Assembly: GCA_025267735.1 (NCBI GenBank)
Contig: CM046298.1
Location: forward strand, 30,201,866-30,265,865
Length of the DNA: 64,000 bases
Origin: Mactra quadrangularis
Lineage: Eukaryota > Mollusca > Bivalvia > Venerida > Mactridae
Direction: 5' to 3'
The notes under the pieces are model-generated. The model worked only from the letters and a program-made list of their open reading frames with translations. It ran no database searches and had not been told where the DNA came from. Positions 24,501 through 32,063 of this stretch are shown in pieces; position 1 is the stretch's first letter; every line of letters begins with the position of its first letter. The position numbers were made by a program, and so were the translations under genes.

Positions 24501-25814
24501 TAGGACAAAGATATTCTTAAAAATACAAACTTAAAAATTTTTTTTCTTAAGAATTAGTGTATTGAATTTTATGTCACATTATTGATACACAAAATCTGCC
24601 GTATCACTTGATGGTTTCATATTTTATGATAGAACATGCTTTCAAACCAAAAGTCTAATAAAGATACAAGTTGTAGTTTGCAACAAAACAACTAAAATGT
24701 TTGTAAGTGAAATTCTAAAATATGAACAAGAAATGTAATGTGGAAACCACATTAAAGCCGGATTTAAAAACTTTAACGCAAAAATTATTAAGGGAATAAT
24801 CCATAATAAAGGCAGGTAGAGTTGTGGTTACTGTCTAATTCTGTTCATGGCATAGTAAGTTATCATTGTATGAAGTTTCATAAAGATCTGACAATAAATG
24901 GCAGAAATATATGGTAAAGAAAAACTTTAACGCAATTGTTAATGACACCAGAAGCCAGCCCAACCGCCCAGGTTTCGCCAAACTATAAGCAGAATTTTTT
25001 GTTGAAAAATCCGGATAAATATCTACATTTTTTATGGCATAAAATTAACCCATTTGAATAAATACTTTTAAATCGTAGTTTAAATCTGAAATTACTTTTC
25101 TTCTGTTGAAGGAGCTTGGTCATCTTCGTCATCGTTAGCAAGTTTGGCAGATGCTTCTGAAGTTTTCTTTACTATTCTACGACGACCCTTCTGTTTGGCT
25201 GCTGGAGTCTTGATAGGCATGTATGGGTTAGACCTGTCACAATGTAAAATTGTCAATAAAGCAACATATAAATAGTATTTTCTTACAAGTTCTTCCAATA
25301 AAAGGTTTAAATAAAAATATTGTTTCAGAGTCAAGACCAGTTTGGGAAATTAGCAATCATACACAATAGCCTGTTTATCTTCACAGAAGACTAAAGTTTA
25401 AATTTAATGTAGACACCACAAAACTGTTAAGGAAATCTAGAAATAATACAGCAGTACATTGAAATGTTTTTTCAGATATTCACTCTTCAAATCTTAATCT
25501 GTAGATTCTTAAGGGGCTGTCTTTAAGAGATAAAATCAAAGGAGAACTTAAACTAGAATATTACACATAGATTTTGGATGAAGTTGTAAGCACCAGTTGA
25601 TATGTCAATGAATAAATCATTGAGTATAAATAAAAATAAATTGTTCTTAAATTCATTACCGATTACTAAAAATATTTTTAGCATCTTCCAAAACACCATC
25701 CATCCATGAGTATGACATCTGTTCTTTCGCTTCATATCTTTCAAATAGAGCCTTGTGAATCTCAGTAATCAGTTTATAGAAAAGTGGGTTAGCAACATTG
25801 AGGGTTTCTTCCAT
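8792..25814 (-). CDS. INCENP: INCENP, inner centromere protein (complete, 18 coding exons)
   Basis: Scaffold of the chromosomal passenger complex, which carries Aurora B kinase, Survivin and Borealin to inner centromeres and the spindle midzone. Exons joined by hand: 25814-25660, 25233-25096, 24161-24072, 23294-22676, 22024-21941, 21384-21305, 20844-20618, 19837-19708, 18878-18765, 18220-18043, 17255-17146, 15868-15701, 15146-15071, 12027-11822, 11201-11093, 10695-10511, 9563-9433, 8985-8792. All introns are GT-AG, every phase fits, and the sum is 2994 nt (997 residues plus TGA), close to vertebrate INCENP length. Seen: CEN-box N terminus (ANPLFYKLITEIHKALFERY), a TP site at residues 61-62, RSFIVRNSPAPR just before a long charged helix (about 606-870), then the IN-box with YEMTP, ENYNIDDLNSGDDTDDE, PRKRIPDWA and KRTSSAHWDSP. 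Identity follows from these family motifs. Exon limits are predictions without transcript support. Confidence 0.95.
9630..9820 (-). mobile_element. SINE family C with Leu/Ser-type tRNA head (INCENP intron)
   Basis: Minus strand: gtggctgagcggttacgac (A box) and ggttcaaattcc (B box), followed by a body containing tgagcaagaatctttatcct and ccaggaaacggtctcg. A second copy is at 17290-17490. The head resembles tRNAs with a long variable arm. Confidence 0.75.
10295..10480 (-). mobile_element. SINE family A body fragment (INCENP intron)
   Basis: agtcagtcaacctactcacc, acttctatcagtggcaaaca and ggtaggaggcagaatag match the bodies of the full-length copies. Head and tail are lost. Confidence 0.6.
10511..17255 (-). 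CDS. INCENP: INCENP coding exons 11-16, single alpha-helix / charged coiled region
   Basis: Exons 17255-17146 (110 nt), 15868-15701 (168), 15146-15071 (76), 12027-11822 (206), 11201-11093 (109) and 10695-10511 (185), residues 606-889. They are almost entirely Glu, Lys, Arg and Gln, for example an (ER)n run in the 12027 exon and EKRRQELLEKQKKEQERIKK in the first. In known INCENPs this is a single alpha helix that acts as a flexible tether and microtubule binder. There are no helix breakers until the last of these exons, where QQNKQLPKPELNK marks the way out to the IN-box. The intron between 15071 and 12027 holds a 1.86-kb DNA-transposon-like insertion. Confidence 0.9.
11300..11816. repeat. Probable interspersed repeat in INCENP intron 14
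   Basis: The left side has gctagagctctccc and the right side has ggacgctgacgcttgg followed by aggagagctctccatttacttcgtaaag. agagctctcc occurs in both. The style (gacgctgacg near a flank) is one I recall from mollusc repeats. Boundaries uncertain; it stops close to the donor of the 11822 exon. Confidence 0.4.
12479..14337. mobile_element. 1.86-kb non-autonomous hAT-like element in an INCENP intron
   Basis: The ends CAGGGTTGGCGCTG and CAGCGCGAACCCTG are inverted repeats (13 of 14). Further inside, both ends carry several copies of TCGCCAA/TTGGCGA. The insertion is flanked by ATAAC at 12474-12478 and 14338-14342. The interior is AT-rich with no long open frame, so it is non-autonomous. CAGGG-type ends fit the hAT superfamily; a 5-bp duplication is shorter than the usual 8 bp, so the superfamily is tentative. 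Confidence 0.7.
15233..15458. mobile_element. MITE family with GTGGTNCTTTTCACAAAAA ends, copy 2 (INCENP intron)
   Basis: Same ends as 3946-4188 (GTGGTGTTTTTCACAAAAAT and GTGAAAAGCACCACT). The middle is in the opposite orientation (tataccttttgaatatcatatcatagttatgc). It lies about 90 bp upstream of the 15146 exon. Confidence 0.72.
15997..16314 (-). mobile_element. tRNA-headed SINE (family A), full length
   Basis: Minus strand: a tRNA-like head starting gccgcccagctagctcag with A box TAGCTCAGTTGG and B box GGTTCGATTCC, then a body, then a 3' tail gcgttaaacccaacaaaaaa. The flanks gatggaacaga at 15986-15996 and 16315-16325 are a perfect 11-bp target duplication, which proves insertion. It lies in an INCENP intron. 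Confidence 0.9.
16492..16617. repeat. MITE with GTGAAAGTTTT ends, copy 2 (INCENP intron)
   Basis: It starts cgaaagttttgaaaatacc and ends taatactgaaaactttcacc, which are imperfect inverted repeats. The body, including gatttcatataaattacatag, matches the copy at 19384-19522 closely. Confidence 0.6.
17290..17492 (-). mobile_element. SINE family C, second copy (INCENP intron)
   Basis: Same structure as 9630-9820: gtggccaagttgtcatgac head, ggttcaaatccc B box, tgagcaagaaactttatcct body and gaaacaagtttttac at the 3' side. The open frame 17412-17624 across it is not a gene. Confidence 0.73.
18043..22024 (-). CDS. INCENP: INCENP coding exons 5-10, variable middle and pre-helix motif
   Basis: Exons 22024-21941 (84 nt), 21384-21305 (80), 20844-20618 (227), 19837-19708 (130), 18878-18765 (114) and 18220-18043 (178), residues 335-605. 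The composition is Arg/Lys/Thr/Ser rich with acidic runs (for example DDENDDNDGKDNDETDADI) and repeated T-R-T-R type dipeptides. No fold is evident. The last exon ends with DGMRSFIVRNSPAPRRNPK, matching the RSF-RN-P segment that directly precedes the long helix in vertebrate INCENP. Several exons are short and multiply interrupted by repeats, but all six join in phase. Confidence 0.87.
18948..19108. repeat. Decayed repeat with acttgtccg and acaacacggaca words
   Basis: cagggccggtgaaatcttgt, aatccacttgtccgt and ggacaacacggaca occur in the same order at 45010-45230. The frames across both copies are not genes. Confidence 0.5.
19384..19522. repeat. MITE with GTGAAAGTTTT ends, copy 3 (INCENP intron)
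   Basis: The left part, gttttgaaaatactgaaaac, and the right taatactgagaactttcac pair imperfectly. The body (gatttcattaaaattacata) matches copy 2. Confidence 0.6.
19565..19690 (-). mobile_element. SINE family C, decayed fragment (INCENP intron)
   Basis: gaaacaggaaacaaatagat, ttttggatggaattcaaacc and gctggctatccattaattac follow the B-box half of family C. Confidence 0.5.
19966..20297 (-). mobile_element. tRNA-headed SINE (family A), full length
   Basis: Same head, body and gcgttaaacccaacaaac tail as 15997-16314, in the same orientation inside an INCENP intron. cattgt on both sides is a likely remnant of the target duplication. Confidence 0.87.
21480..21705 (-). mobile_element. SINE family A relative, strongly diverged (INCENP intron)
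   Basis: Words such as gtcaaccctacttactgtcc, agtatttcatagctgaactc and cagtcagaca keep the order of the family A body and head on the minus strand, at low identity. Confidence 0.45.
22676..23294 (-). CDS. INCENP: INCENP coding exon 4, large basic and S/T-P rich exon
   Basis: 619 nt, residues 128-334, acceptor ttttcacag and donor gtgagt. It starts with a strongly basic Arg/Lys/Ser/Thr stretch (KKTRAASRAANKSRTRNTR) and continues into a low-complexity segment with several proline-directed sites (DKTP, ETPVKK, SLSPRTP, PPETP, DDTPK). In animal INCENPs this middle part is poorly conserved, binds chromatin or microtubules and is phosphorylated in mitosis. The placement in that region is certain from the exon chain; the specific sites are inferred. 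Confidence 0.88.
23303..23637. repeat. ACAAGAAATG/CCACATTAAAGCCGG repeat, copy 2 (INCENP intron)
   Basis: Same body as 3048-3336, ending gaaaaaatccggct, which is the inverse of the near-start agccggattt of the family. On the minus strand its edge lies about 7 bases upstream of the acceptor AG of the exon at 23294. Confidence 0.8.
24072..25233 (-). CDS. INCENP: INCENP coding exons 2 and 3 (CDK-type site and basic linker)
   Basis: Exon 25233-25096 (138 nt) and exon 24161-24072 (90 nt). The first contains PYMPIKTPAAKQKGRRR. T61-P62 lines up with the CDK1 site Thr59 of human INCENP, which is also followed by a basic stretch. The equivalence is inferred from position and context. The second exon gives QISSKKASRKRPVYTDPDSD, an acidic/basic linker of no known fold. 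The intron between them and the next intron each contain copies of one interspersed repeat (24727-25018 and 24177-24421). Confidence 0.88.
24177..24421. repeat. ACAAGAAATG/CCACATTAAAGCCGG repeat, copy 3 (INCENP intron)
   Basis: Carries accacattaaagctggattt, the common body and gaaaaatccggct. On the minus strand its edge lies about 14 bases upstream of the acceptor for the exon at 24161. Confidence 0.8.
24727..25018. repeat. ACAAGAAATG/CCACATTAAAGCCGG repeat, copy 4 (INCENP intron)
   Basis: Begins acaagaaatgtaatgtggaa with the perfect hairpin aatgtgg-aaa-ccacatt, has the common body, and ends gttgaaaaatccgg. Same orientation as copies 1-3. Confidence 0.82.
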
Positions 25815-25836
25815 CTTTATTCTGTTGCTAGTTTGT
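25660..25836 (-). CDS. INCENP: INCENP first coding exon: CEN box
   Basis: The exon follows a tttcag acceptor, has about 22 bases of 5'UTR, then ATG at 25814-25812, and ends at a GT donor at 25659-25658. It encodes residues 1-51 and part of 52. In known INCENPs this segment forms the three-helix bundle with Survivin and Borealin that targets the complex to centromeres and midzone. FYKLITEIHKALFERYE and the aromatic/acidic SYSWMDGVLEDAKNIF fit that amphipathic helix. The ATG is chosen because the family normally starts just before this helix and no earlier in-frame ATG lies in the exon. Confidence 0.93.
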
Positions 25837-26029
25837 CCTGAAATTCATAAGAAGTCAATCTTAAATTCAGTAACTGTAACTAAAGCTAGGTTCAAGTGTT
25901 ATTCTGAATTAACTCCGGGGAATTTCACTTTATACATTGTACAACACTGAAATGCCAACATGGTTTATAATTTATATCATAAAACTAAGTTTTAAAAAAG
26001 GGTTGTTAGTTAATAAATCATTAAATGAT

Positions 26030-26766
26030 AGTCCTAAATATAAGACCCTACATAACTATTTTATCATACGAATGTTCTTATGTTATGTAGGGTCTTAACG
26101 GATTGCTTCAAAAACGCATAGCAAAATAATTTTTTCTAAAAGTAAATAAATGTGGGTCAAATTAGCACCAATCGATAGATAAAAGTTAACTTTTATTCTT
26201 TCCATAAAGCAAAAGATAATAATCAGTTTTTTCGCTTACGAAAACACTAATTACTTTTCCAACTATCCAGGGTTGTTGCCGTTCGCCGCCATTTTGAACT
26301 AAATTCTTGACGGTAAATAAAGTGTCGCTTCGGTTAAACGAAATTTTTTTTCCAGAGTTGTCGTTCTTGCCTTCAAAAGCATACCTTATAAATTCGTTCA
26401 AAATCAATTCTTACTAATCATGTGACCCAATTTGAATTCGGATTGCTTTGGCTATTATTGCATGGTTATTGTGACAAACTGAAAGTACTCTTCAATTAAG
26501 GACTTTAAATGGATTATTTGACTGTCTAAGGTTAGAATTTGAAATAATTTCACTTTTATCATGTGTATTTTTCGTTTATCTTTCTATTGGTGTGTCATTT
26601 TATTGCAAATTTTTCGAATTAAAACGAGTAGAACGTTCAGACCTGAATCAATGTCTGTACACTAAAATTTTTGCTATGCGTTTTTGAAGCAATCCGTTAA
26701 GACCCTACGTAACAGAGAAATGTCCAAATGATAAAAAACATACGTAGGGTCTTATATTTAGGACTA
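26030..26766. mobile_element. 737-bp double-foldback DNA transposon-like element in INCENP intron 1
   Basis: The ends are exact inverted repeats starting TAGTCCTAAATATAAGACCC, and the similarity continues for roughly 105 bp on each side. Each arm also contains an internal palindrome (TAAGACCCTAC...GTAGGGTCTTA), so each arm can fold on itself. The element is flanked by a perfect 9-bp duplication, ATTAAATGA, at 26021-26029 and 26767-26775. A 9-bp duplication with long terminal inverted repeats suggests a Mutator-like element. No transposase is present. The interior has only a 73-codon minus-strand open frame (26407-26186) of unknown origin. Confidence 0.85.
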
Positions 26767-27277
26767 ATTAAATGATAGCCAACAGTAACAACCCTCTACC
26801 GTACTACTGCTTTAGAACAAAAAGTTTATGATTTCTAATGACATTATGAAGAAATAATTTCTATTGCCATATAGTATTGATTTCTGTATTATTCCTGCAA
26901 ACTGTATATCTAAAGGTTCGTCATATTTTTTCAAAAATATTGCCAGGACTAATGTCCATAGACGAAAAGTCCAGGGACGAATGGTCGAGGTGAGATTCGC
27001 CCATAAAAATGGCATTGCTAAGTGCATGATTCAGAGTATCATTTAAAGGCTTGGTCATAATACTTTCGGAAATAAGTAAAGATTGGAAATGAGCTAACAC
27101 TTATTAAGTGACATCATAAAATTAACGAATGTAAACACTTTAAAAGATCGACAATGACCATGATGAAGAGAACGGTGACAAAGACTCTTAACGTCACAAT
27201 ATTCGACAATTATTATAAATGCCACCGTCAGTTTATAAGTTCCTATACTTGCCTTTAAATTTCCTTCAGATCATTAC

Positions 27278-27385
27278 CTGTTATTCACTAAATTTGGAGA
27301 AATTTGGTAATAAATCAACCAATATTTTCATTTCCCTCTGAACGTCATTTTCAAAATCCGCTCGGTTACTGGACTTCCGGTTATA
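27278..27385 (-). other. INCENP: Putative INCENP noncoding first exon (5'UTR)
   Basis: A strong donor (aacag|gtaatg, GT at 27277-27276) follows a roughly 100-base stretch free of splice signals, and the next acceptor downstream on the minus strand is the INCENP start exon at 25836. The 5' limit is a guess from the promoter-like motif just upstream. No transcript evidence is available. Confidence 0.45.
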
Positions 27386-27440
27386 ATAACTTAACGAAAC
27401 GTGCTTTTCACCACAACGTGTATGGTCAGTTCGTCAAATA
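27340..27440 (-). promoter_or_regulatory. Putative INCENP promoter with ETS-type site
   Basis: On the minus strand, accggaagtcc at about 27383-27371 matches the ETS core CCGGAAGT, common at TATA-less housekeeping and cell-cycle promoters. The sequence around it is richer in CpG than its neighbours. It lies immediately upstream of the predicted noncoding exon. The role is inferred. Confidence 0.35.
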
Positions 27441-27870
27441 ACCAATTCGCAAAACATAATTTATGACGCGGACATATCGCCAAATTAAAGTATAAATAGG
27501 TACTAACTTACTAACCAATCAGTGTAAACAAATATCAGGTGTTAATTATAAGTTTATGTAGTTAAAATCATATTTATTAAAAAGATTACTAATTGATTAA
27601 TGATAACATGCCCAGTTTAATTAATTAAATTGAAATATTTGAATTGTAACCTTTGAATTGAACTGAGTTTTTGAAAGAACAGTCATAAGTAGAAATAACG
27701 TTGAATAAATATACTCGGGAAGGGGTGAAAGGCACGATAGGGATTGTTTGATAAAATACAGATTAAGTAAACATCCTTGCCACAAACTCTGTCGCCTCCG
27801 TTGCAAATAAGATAGAAATGTCATCTCTCAGTTTATGTTATATATAATCACTTGTAATATTATGCGTTTA

Positions 27871-28599
27871 CGAGGGGTTTCCCAGTAAATCATGGACTCT
27901 GTTTGTTGCGAAAAAATAACGCGCAACTTTAGCTCCAACTTTAACTGCCATTAAATGCATGTGTTGTGAGTAAGTATGCTAAATTTTTAGACGGTTAATT
28001 TAAAAATAAAAGTTTTATATAAGTGGATATATTACACAATGTATAACTACTCTACCATATGTAGTATGCACAAGGTATACTTGATGATACCTTTCGTGTT
28101 TCTATATGGTTGAATTCAAATTTATACCCATCCATGTTGCGGCAGACTGATTATGAAACTAAATTGCAATTACATAGACTCAATCTTGTCCTGACGTCAC
28201 CTTATCTCGTTGATGTCACATTTTTGTGTTTCAGTGCAAACGCGTATTGCACTCTTGTGTACATATTTTATGATCTGAGATTTGGTGTGATAATATATTG
28301 ATAATTTCTGCGAATGTCTATGTAAAAATAGAATGCAATTAAAACGTTTAAGTTTAAATTTTGCCGTTCACTCGAACTCAGTATGAACGAATATACAAGT
28401 GTAAAAGTGGTTGCGCCGCATGCACATACCTTGTGTTAGTTAAACATTAAAATGACGCCTTTAATGCAAATACTTATAGGTCAAATGTCTAATTTGTATA
28501 AAAATATGACTAACAAACAGTCTTGTAAATTATGATCATCATGTGACGTAAGGAAAAAAAGTTATGGACAAAGTACACGATTTACTGGGACACCCCTCG
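27871..28599. mobile_element. Mariner-type non-autonomous element, 729 bp
   Basis: Ends CGAGGGGTTTCCCAGTAAAT and its partner (reverse complement CGAGGGGTGTCCCAGTAAAT) are inverted repeats extending roughly 35 bp with few changes, flanked by TA on both sides (27869-27870, 28600-28601). CGAGGGGTGT is a typical mariner terminus. No DDD/DDE transposase frame is visible in the interior; the 63-codon frame at 28110-28301 has no recognisable motif. Confidence 0.8.
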
Positions 28600-28601
28600 T
28601 A

Positions 28602-31500
28602 TAGTACTTATCTCTTAAATGTGAACTGTTACATGTTTATATATACATGTATATTGATTGTTACAATTTTTCTTCCCACATATGTTAACTACCTTCCTTT
28701 CTCTGTTCATAGCCTGTTTAATACCTGTTAATATAAATGTTTTGGCGCGTCAGGTTAAAATCACTTATAGATAATGAATAATAGCTAAATACATTTGTAT
28801 GAAGTCCTAACACTGAAGTGATTGATTTCCAATTTATTTTAAACCGTACTTTTAACTTCACACATGTTTTTTTTCTCAAATATAATTAAAAAGACGGGCC
28901 TCCGCTTTTAAAATTAATCAGACCGTCGAATTTTTATTTAAGCGACAATGAAATTAAAAGTAAGCTCATGGGATTTTGTATAAATACGTTGTTAGTATGA
29001 CAAAATTATAATCAGAACAGCATATTTTCCCTTCCGTCGGTTTTTATATTGATTGCAAATATTTTGAATTGACCTTATGGAAAAGTTTATTTTTATTTTT
29101 GCTTTTAAATTCTTCCCAAGAAGGAATATGTTGTGTTCAAACTCTTAGAGAAAACATTGTTTGATACTTACGGATACTTAAGGGTCCAGCGACAATGCAA
29201 ATATCCTATACATTTTGTACACACTGCCCTGCAATACCATTAAAATTGGCTAAAATGAATGAAACAGTACAAAAATGATGTCCCCATGTAACTAAAAGTG
29301 CATTATATATTTATGTCCAATACAAGCATAACAACCATACGAAAGACGGTTATTCATAGTAAAATAAGTAATTAGCACTAGCACCAGAGTCCATATATAT
29401 CTTATGATCATAAAAAATGCGTACGTCGTTATATATACATATAGTTCCCTGTGCATACATACATGTACACTACCTTATATATAATATTATATGTATACGG
29501 GACGGATTTTTAATTGAGTTTGTTGACAAAACATAATATGTGTGCGTATTTATCGAGTGTGAGGACTCTGGTGCCAGTGGTATTTAGGCAATTTTATACA
29601 GAAGAATGAATTAATATACATGTATTTTTCGGCCTTCAAAGTGATTATTTTTTGTTTTACTGCAAGTTTTACGTAGATATTTCTTAGTGCGATATCTGTC
29701 TGAGGATAAACAAGCTGATTTTAGCAACGTAAATATTAGCACTTGGTGTTCTTTGATTAACAGCATAAAACTTTCATAACGAACACGTTCAAAATTGGGC
29801 AAACCTATGCAGAGGGCCTTCTCTATGTGGATTGCAAACAGGCAAAAACTTAACCCTAAACTGGTCGGTTCTACTCTTTCTCAATAGACCATCAATAGAC
29901 TTGATATGAGTGTTAAAAATAGGATTCAACGAATTTACTTAAAAAAGGTGTGCCTCCGATCAGCGTCACGATCTTTCATTATACAGTTTGTTTGTGAAGT
30001 TTAGACCCCACAAGTCCTCTTTCTAATAACACCACTAATTTTTTTTTAATCCATGTCCAGACAGCGCTATCAGCGCTTTGATTACTTCTTGCTACCACAC
30101 GAATTGCAATTGTCTAATAAATGACGAGCCATTCGTAGCAAATATGCTTAATTATTAAATAAAAGCATCACAATTGGCCCTACTGTTCACAAAAAACAAG
30201 AATATGACAGTCAATTTCTGGCAATACTCCAATCAGTAAATAAAGAGTCCAGATTGTCTACAGGGATCTCAAAATTATCCATTGTGTGCCTCATGTTCAT
30301 CATCATTATCATGTGACACCGTGAATTTTATGCATATATCACAAGTCAACTTGATATTATTATATCAATATAATATAATAATGTTATTCTTGTATGAAAC
30401 ACATAGGCTGTTTCCATCTAACGATGATGCATTTATCAATTATCAAAAGTAAATCATAAACTCTAAATAGAAAAGAAATATATGGTTTCAAAACAAAATT
30501 GGAAACATTATCGGGACAATTGAAAACAAGGTACGGGACAATGGTCATATTACAGAGTAGAGTAATGATGTCATATTAATCAAATTTTGTTGTTGTATAA
30601 AATAACACAGAAATTGACAAATAGGATGATTATTATTTCAAGTTCAAACTTTAAATTTTGCTTTACTTATTGATACTTCTTTGTAACAGTTGTAAGAATG
30701 TTAATACATGTATAATCTTGTTTGACACTGCATTTTAAAGTTTGTTGAATGACAAAACTTAGTTACATTCTAAAACTTTAGGCATTGCTTCAGTTTTACA
30801 AGCAACTCCTTGAAGTCAAAACAAGGATTAAAGTACCATATTTTTCCTTGTTTTTATTTCATTTAAGTATTTTAGGAACATGGTATTGACTCGTAAATCG
30901 CTTGAAATTTTCATTAGTGTCATTATTAGTTATATTATAGCTTGAAAAGTATTATACCTGTACTGAAGAAACTTTGGATTTCAACGTTCCAGATATATAT
31001 CTTCCGAAATATGGACACAAGTTATGAATTGTAAGATCTTCACCAACAAACATTTTTCACTATCAATTGTCGCTGTTAAGTGAGAATAAGTCACTTTATA
31101 TTGTTCCAATTACTACAAGAAATTTGCGCGAATGGATAAACTTCTTGTACTCAGTGGATACTGTAGAACCTGGTGGGGTGCGAGAATAATCACATGTATA
31201 CATATTTTATTATTATCTACCAGCAAACGTCAAATTAAAATCAACATATTAATAATCCTTGTGAAAAGGGTGTATTGATATTAACGGTTTTGTCCGGCTT
31301 TTATGGTTTTGACTTCTAGAAATCATGTTCCAAACGAAGATGTCCAACATCGAAAATGTCCCAAATCTGGTGATCATGTCCCACATATTTATATGATAGA
31401 ATTATATTAACTAAATCGCCTTTATGCCAGTGAACAAAGGCCTTTTGTGTGTGAAACAGGTGAAAATGACCCCCTAAATTTCATAGGATTTTCCCCTTTA
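28602..31500. other. AT-rich intergenic DNA between INCENP and the LINE
   Basis: Only the 204-bp MITE at 29376-29579 stands out. No coding frame with recognisable sequence. Confidence 0.55.
29376..29579. mobile_element. 204-bp MITE with 8-bp duplication
   Basis: CACTAGCACCAGAGTCC at the left and GGACTCTGGTGCCAGTG at the right are inverted repeats (16 of 17). Flanks GTAATTAG (29368-29375) and GTATTTAG (29580-29587) match at 7 of 8 positions. The interior is an AT-rich run of TATATA motifs. The 8-bp duplication points to hAT-like mobilisation. Confidence 0.72.
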
Positions 31501-31507
31501 CATTACA

Positions 31508-31594
31508 TATTGCGGGCTTAGCGCAAAACGATCGTACTCAAACTCATTTTTATCTAATTGGTTTACGACCGTTTTGCGCTAAAGCCCGCGATAT
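31508..31594. mobile_element. Small foldback element (about 85 bp hairpin)
   Basis: The two arms, GCGGGCTTAGCGCAAAACG and CGTTTTGCGCTAAAGCCCGC, pair over about 30 bp around a loop of about 25 bases. ATAT flanks both ends. A related hairpin lies at 3718-3794 with the shared core TTTAGCGCAA and GTCGTAA. Non-coding. Confidence 0.65.
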
Positions 31595-31949
31595 TTGGGA
31601 CATGATCTCAAGATTTTGAACATTTTCATAGTACTACGACACGATCTCCCTACATAAGGGAGATAACAACATTATTGAGTTAAGATTTTATCTCATAATA
31701 TATTGGGTTTATCTCCCTTTATCGATTAAATCAATGACGGACACCCTTACAATTGGTCGGCAATAAACTTTAAAATACTGTGTTATAAAAACAAAATGGC
31801 TAAAGTTACAAATGAAATTTATATTTCGATTCTAATTATTATTTCAACAATATTTAATCCCATGATTTTTTCTAGAATGGGATAAAATTGAAATCCGGTT
31901 TAATTATTTTTATACGGCGTCTGATTGATGTAACAGCCGCATTGTCTAT

Positions 31950-32063
31950 TTTTGGATGTATGTATCATCTCATTTGCATATTATTTGCTGCTTTGCTCTG
32001 GATCTGGGTCAATCTGCGGCGAATTTTTGGATTACAAAAGTGAATGTTTCCGTGTTTTCTGAG
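31950..32063 (+). other. Candidate first exon of a plus-strand gene
   Basis: A CpG-bearing stretch with an octamer atttgcat and tgggtcaatctgcggcg ends at a fair donor (ctgag|gtaaat). A second possible donor is at 32277 (tttg|gtgagt). There is no long open frame, so at best it is 5'UTR. The start is a guess. Confidence 0.3.
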
